A stretch of DNA of 64,000 bases, taken from Patescibacteria group bacterium (GTDB taxonomy: Bacteria > Patescibacteriota > Patescibacteriia > 2-12-FULL-60-25). Position numbers and translations under genes: made by a program. The stretch is from assembly GCA_028688515.1 (NCBI GenBank), contig JAQTXZ010000003.1:85712-149711 (forward strand), written 5' to 3'. Positions 62,101 to 64,000 of the stretch are shown here, one piece after another; the first letter of the stretch is position 1; each line of letters starts with the position of its first letter. Under the pieces are notes generated by a model. The model worked only from the letters and a program-made list of their open reading frames with translations, did no database searches and was not told the DNA's origin.

Positions 62101-62240
62101 ATTTAGATAGGCGGAAAACCTCAGTCTCATCGGACTCGCTAGCTCCTTTATCAAGGAGCAGTTGCTATGTAACTTTGTCGCTAAGTAACTACCCCCTAGG
62201 CAAAGGGAGGTAGGAAGGTTTTCTCTTGCTCAACCCAGCC
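62101..62240. repeat. Partial family C element
   Basis: GCGGAAAACCTC, CTCCTTTATCAAGGAG, GTAACTTTGTCGCTAAGTAAC, CCCCCTAGGCAAAGGGAGG: the middle part of the long element only. Confidence 0.8.
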
Positions 62241-62256
62241 AATTATTCTGTTGCTA

Positions 62257-62287
62257 ACTCTCACATGTGCACAACATGTGAGTTTTA
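62257..62287 (+). terminator. Terminator of the third CBM-like gene
   Basis: CTCACATGT/ACATGTGAG stem, then TTTTATTT. Confidence 0.8.
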
Positions 62288-62943
62288 TTTATAACTTGTC
62301 CACAGTATTTTTAAGTCTGTTGATAACCTTCCAAAATTCATAATTCTTAATTCATAATTCTTAATTTCTTGCAGCGGCTCGGTTTCGTCCTCTCACGTTA
62401 TCCACAGCCCCTATATATATCTGAACGCGAAAGCAATGCTTATATTAGCTTAATATTATATACGCCCGCGATATAGTATTATTATATTAACGCACGAGAA
62501 CAGGAAACGGCGATCCGTCCTGTTCTTTTTTTATCAGCGCAAAGCGCTAAACAAATAGCAAAGTCGAATGGATTCTCGCGGTTCGACTGAGCTCACTGAA
62601 GTTCTTCGCAAGGATGACAGAGGGGAGATTGCCCCGCTGCGTCGGACTTCGCTCGCAATGACGGAAGTAAAAGCAAATTCAAAGACAAACGTTGGGAAAG
62701 CCAAAGCAAAAATGCGTTGGCAAAAATCTAATGCAAACCGATAACCAAAATCGCTCCGTCAAAAACGGCTGGGGCGAAAAACTCAAGCTTGGTTTACGGA
62801 ACACGTTAAGCAACGTGGGCGTTTTTGTATTACGACTGGCGAATATCTGTTCGTCGAACTCACTGAATATCGAATATCGCGCCGAATCGACATTCAGCGA
62901 AGCGGAAATTCAGCGAAGCGGAAATTCAGCGAAGCGGAAATTC
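62288..62943. other. Gene-free region with a DnaA-box-like site, a terminator and repeats
   Basis: Holds AATTCATAATTCTTAATT repeats (62335-62369), an exact TTATCCACA near 62398, a strong terminator (62497-62532, AGAACAGGA/TCCTGTTCT then seven T) with an AT-rich promoter-like zone before it, a CGACTGAGCTCACTG palindrome near 62575, and family E tandem units (62841-62943). No gene is visible in either strand. Confidence 0.55.
62497..62532 (+). terminator. Strong terminator of an unidentified short transcript
   Basis: Perfect nine-base stem AGAACAGGA/TCCTGTTCT followed by seven T, with no gene upstream for almost 400 bases. Confidence 0.8.
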
Positions 62944-64000
62944 ATGCGTCGAGTGGTCTGCGCAGGAATGCTGGCTTTGGCCATCGTCGGTACGTGGTAC
63001 GTGGTACGTGGTACGTCGTACGCGAATGCGGCAGGAATCGCTCACACGGTTAACTATCAGGGCAGACTTTTGACAACCGGCGGAACGAGCGTGCCGGATG
63101 GAACGTACCAGATGGAATTTAGGCTTTATACTGCGGCTTCCGGCGGTTCGCATCTTTGGTCGGCGAGTACGACGGATGCAACGCCGACAGGTTCGGTTGC
63201 AGCGATCGATATCACCGTCACCAACGGTTTGTTCTCAGTTCTTTTGGGCGATGAGGGAAACGGACAAGTCGCATTCCCGGAAGATATATTCAACAACGAC
63301 GGTTTGTACTTAGGCGTCACAATTGGCGCAGACAGCGAGATGACGCCCAGAAAACGTTTGTCCGCAGTGCCTTATGCTTACAACTCCGAAACATTGCAGG
63401 GCCAATACGCTTCACACACGGTAGCCAATACCGGAGGAAGCTTGTTTGCCTTGAATCTTGGCTCAACAGACGCCGCAGTTGCCAATCGTTCGGCGTTTTA
63501 CGTTCATACTTCGGGTACTTCGAATGTCTACGACTTTTTGATGCGGGCGGACAGCGGATCCAGCCTGTTCAGCATTACGAGGCAGGGGAATGTGACAACC
63601 ACGGGGAATTTGCAAGTGGATGGCCACACGATCTTGGGGAATGCCACGTCTGACATGCTTACGGTTAACGCAAGGGTCAGCAGCGATCTGACTCCGGCAG
63701 CAGATGTGACCTATAACCTTGGTCTTCCGGCGCTGCGATGGAAGAGTCTTTATGCCGCGAACGTGAGTTCGACGAACATCGAAGCGTCGGGTTATGTCTC
63801 GACCACGCAGCTCTTTATAAATGGCACGATGGTCACCGGCATTGAAACCCAGGATCTCCAAGACGTCACCGACCTCGGTGCCATCACCACCAACTGGATC
63901 CAATTCGCTGGTGCGACCTCTACCTCCAACTTCTTGCCGGGGACAAATAATTTATACAACTTGGGCTCCACTGCTTATGCCTGGAAGAAGTTGTTCAGCA
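62944..64000 (+). CDS. Tail-fibre-like surface protein (3' end cut by window)
   Basis: 352 codons from ATG 62944 and open to the window edge. A signal segment (MRRVVCAGMLALAIVGTWYVVRGTSYANA) is partly built from tandem TACGTGG copies. Then AAGIAHTVNYQGRLLTTGGTSVPDGTYQMEFRLYTAASGG, followed by VPYAYNSETLQGQ: a domain frequent in CPR surface and phage tail-fibre-like proteins. Further on are fibre-type repeats (ARVSSDLTPAADVTYNLGLPALRWKSLYAANVSST, later NNLYNLGSTAYAWKKLFS), so a fibrous shaft is likely. No SD; three 16-bp tandem repeats lie directly before the ATG. Confidence 0.75.
   Translation, partial: MRRVVCAGMLALAIVGTWYVVRGTSYANAAGIAHTVNYQGRLLTTGGTSVPDGTYQMEFRLYTAASGGSHLWSASTTDATPTGSVAAIDITVTNGLFSVLLGDEGNGQVAFPEDIFNNDGLYLGVTIGADSEMTPRKRLSAVPYAYNSETLQGQYASHTVANTGGSLFALNLGSTDAAVANRSAFYVHTSGTSNVYDFLMRADSGSSLFSITRQGNVTTTGNLQVDGHTILGNATSDMLTVNARVSSDLTPAADVTYNLGLPALRWKSLYAANVSSTNIEASGYVSTTQLFINGTMVTGIETQDLQDVTDLGAITTNWIQFAGATSTSNFLPGTNNLYNLGSTAYAWKKLFS

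Overview
The window looks like part of the genome of a Patescibacteria (CPR) bacterium. This is an inference from gene content and style. There is a dnaA-centred core (yidD, rnpA, rpmH, dnaA, dnaN), a single Xer recombinase, short core proteins, and many signal-peptide or membrane-anchored surface proteins of types common in that group. Small families seen often there also occur (four-helix-bundle protein, DUF5654-like, SIMPL). Several genes have almost no leader or no ribosome binding site. No lineage below phylum is claimed.

Layout. 1-2017 (minus): DksA/TraR-type zinc finger protein, lspA, and a 3'-truncated comM-like gene. 2030-2949 has no gene, but carries a promoter and terminators suggesting a minus-strand non-coding RNA. 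2950-6458 (minus): pnp and a membrane-anchored unknown. 6690-11085 (plus): a sigma-70 factor, an 820-residue protein with three sigma-region-4-like HTH segments, and a beta-carbonic-anhydrase-like protein, each with a strong SD and its own terminator. 11199-18675: NYN nuclease-like protein, rpsO, small unknowns, xer, tRNA-Arg, an SPFH protein and a DUF167 protein. 18751-21741: divergent guaB (frameshifted near its 3' end) and purA, the two exits from IMP. 21920-28172: Nudix-like protein, yidD, four-helix-bundle gene, rnpA, rpmH, SIMPL, DUF5654, dnaA, probable oriC, dnaN. 28271-34392 (minus): four exported or surface proteins. 34483-35199: ten parS sites around tRNA-Ala. 35266-39490: tRNA-Arg, rpsT, holA and four small SD-led genes. 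39807-45427 (minus): polA, an ABC exporter and a GDPD phosphodiesterase. 45868-64000 (plus, apart from the 3D-domain gene): Ig-repeat surface protein, PBP1A-type synthase, O-antigen-ligase-like/TPR protein, a coiled-coil protein, tRNA-Ala, three paralogous carbohydrate-binding-like surface proteins and a partial surface protein.

Two expression styles are interleaved. Many core and surface genes have a TATAAT-type -10 within about 6-12 bases of the start codon (leaderless or nearly so). A second set (sigma cluster, guaB, purA, Nudix, several unknowns) has TTGACN-N17-TATAAT-like promoters, leaders, GGAGG Shine-Dalgarno sites and individual GC-rich terminators.

The most striking theme is dispersed palindromic elements of several families between genes and sometimes inside them. 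One family (at least thirteen copies) has a long copy whose arms flank a four-helix-bundle (S23-like) protein gene. Other families lie in frame inside polA and inside a coiled-coil protein gene, and some supply stop codons or termini to polA, rnpA, yidD and the DUF167 gene. A further ~280-300 bp element precedes the carbohydrate-binding-like surface genes and may have helped amplify them.
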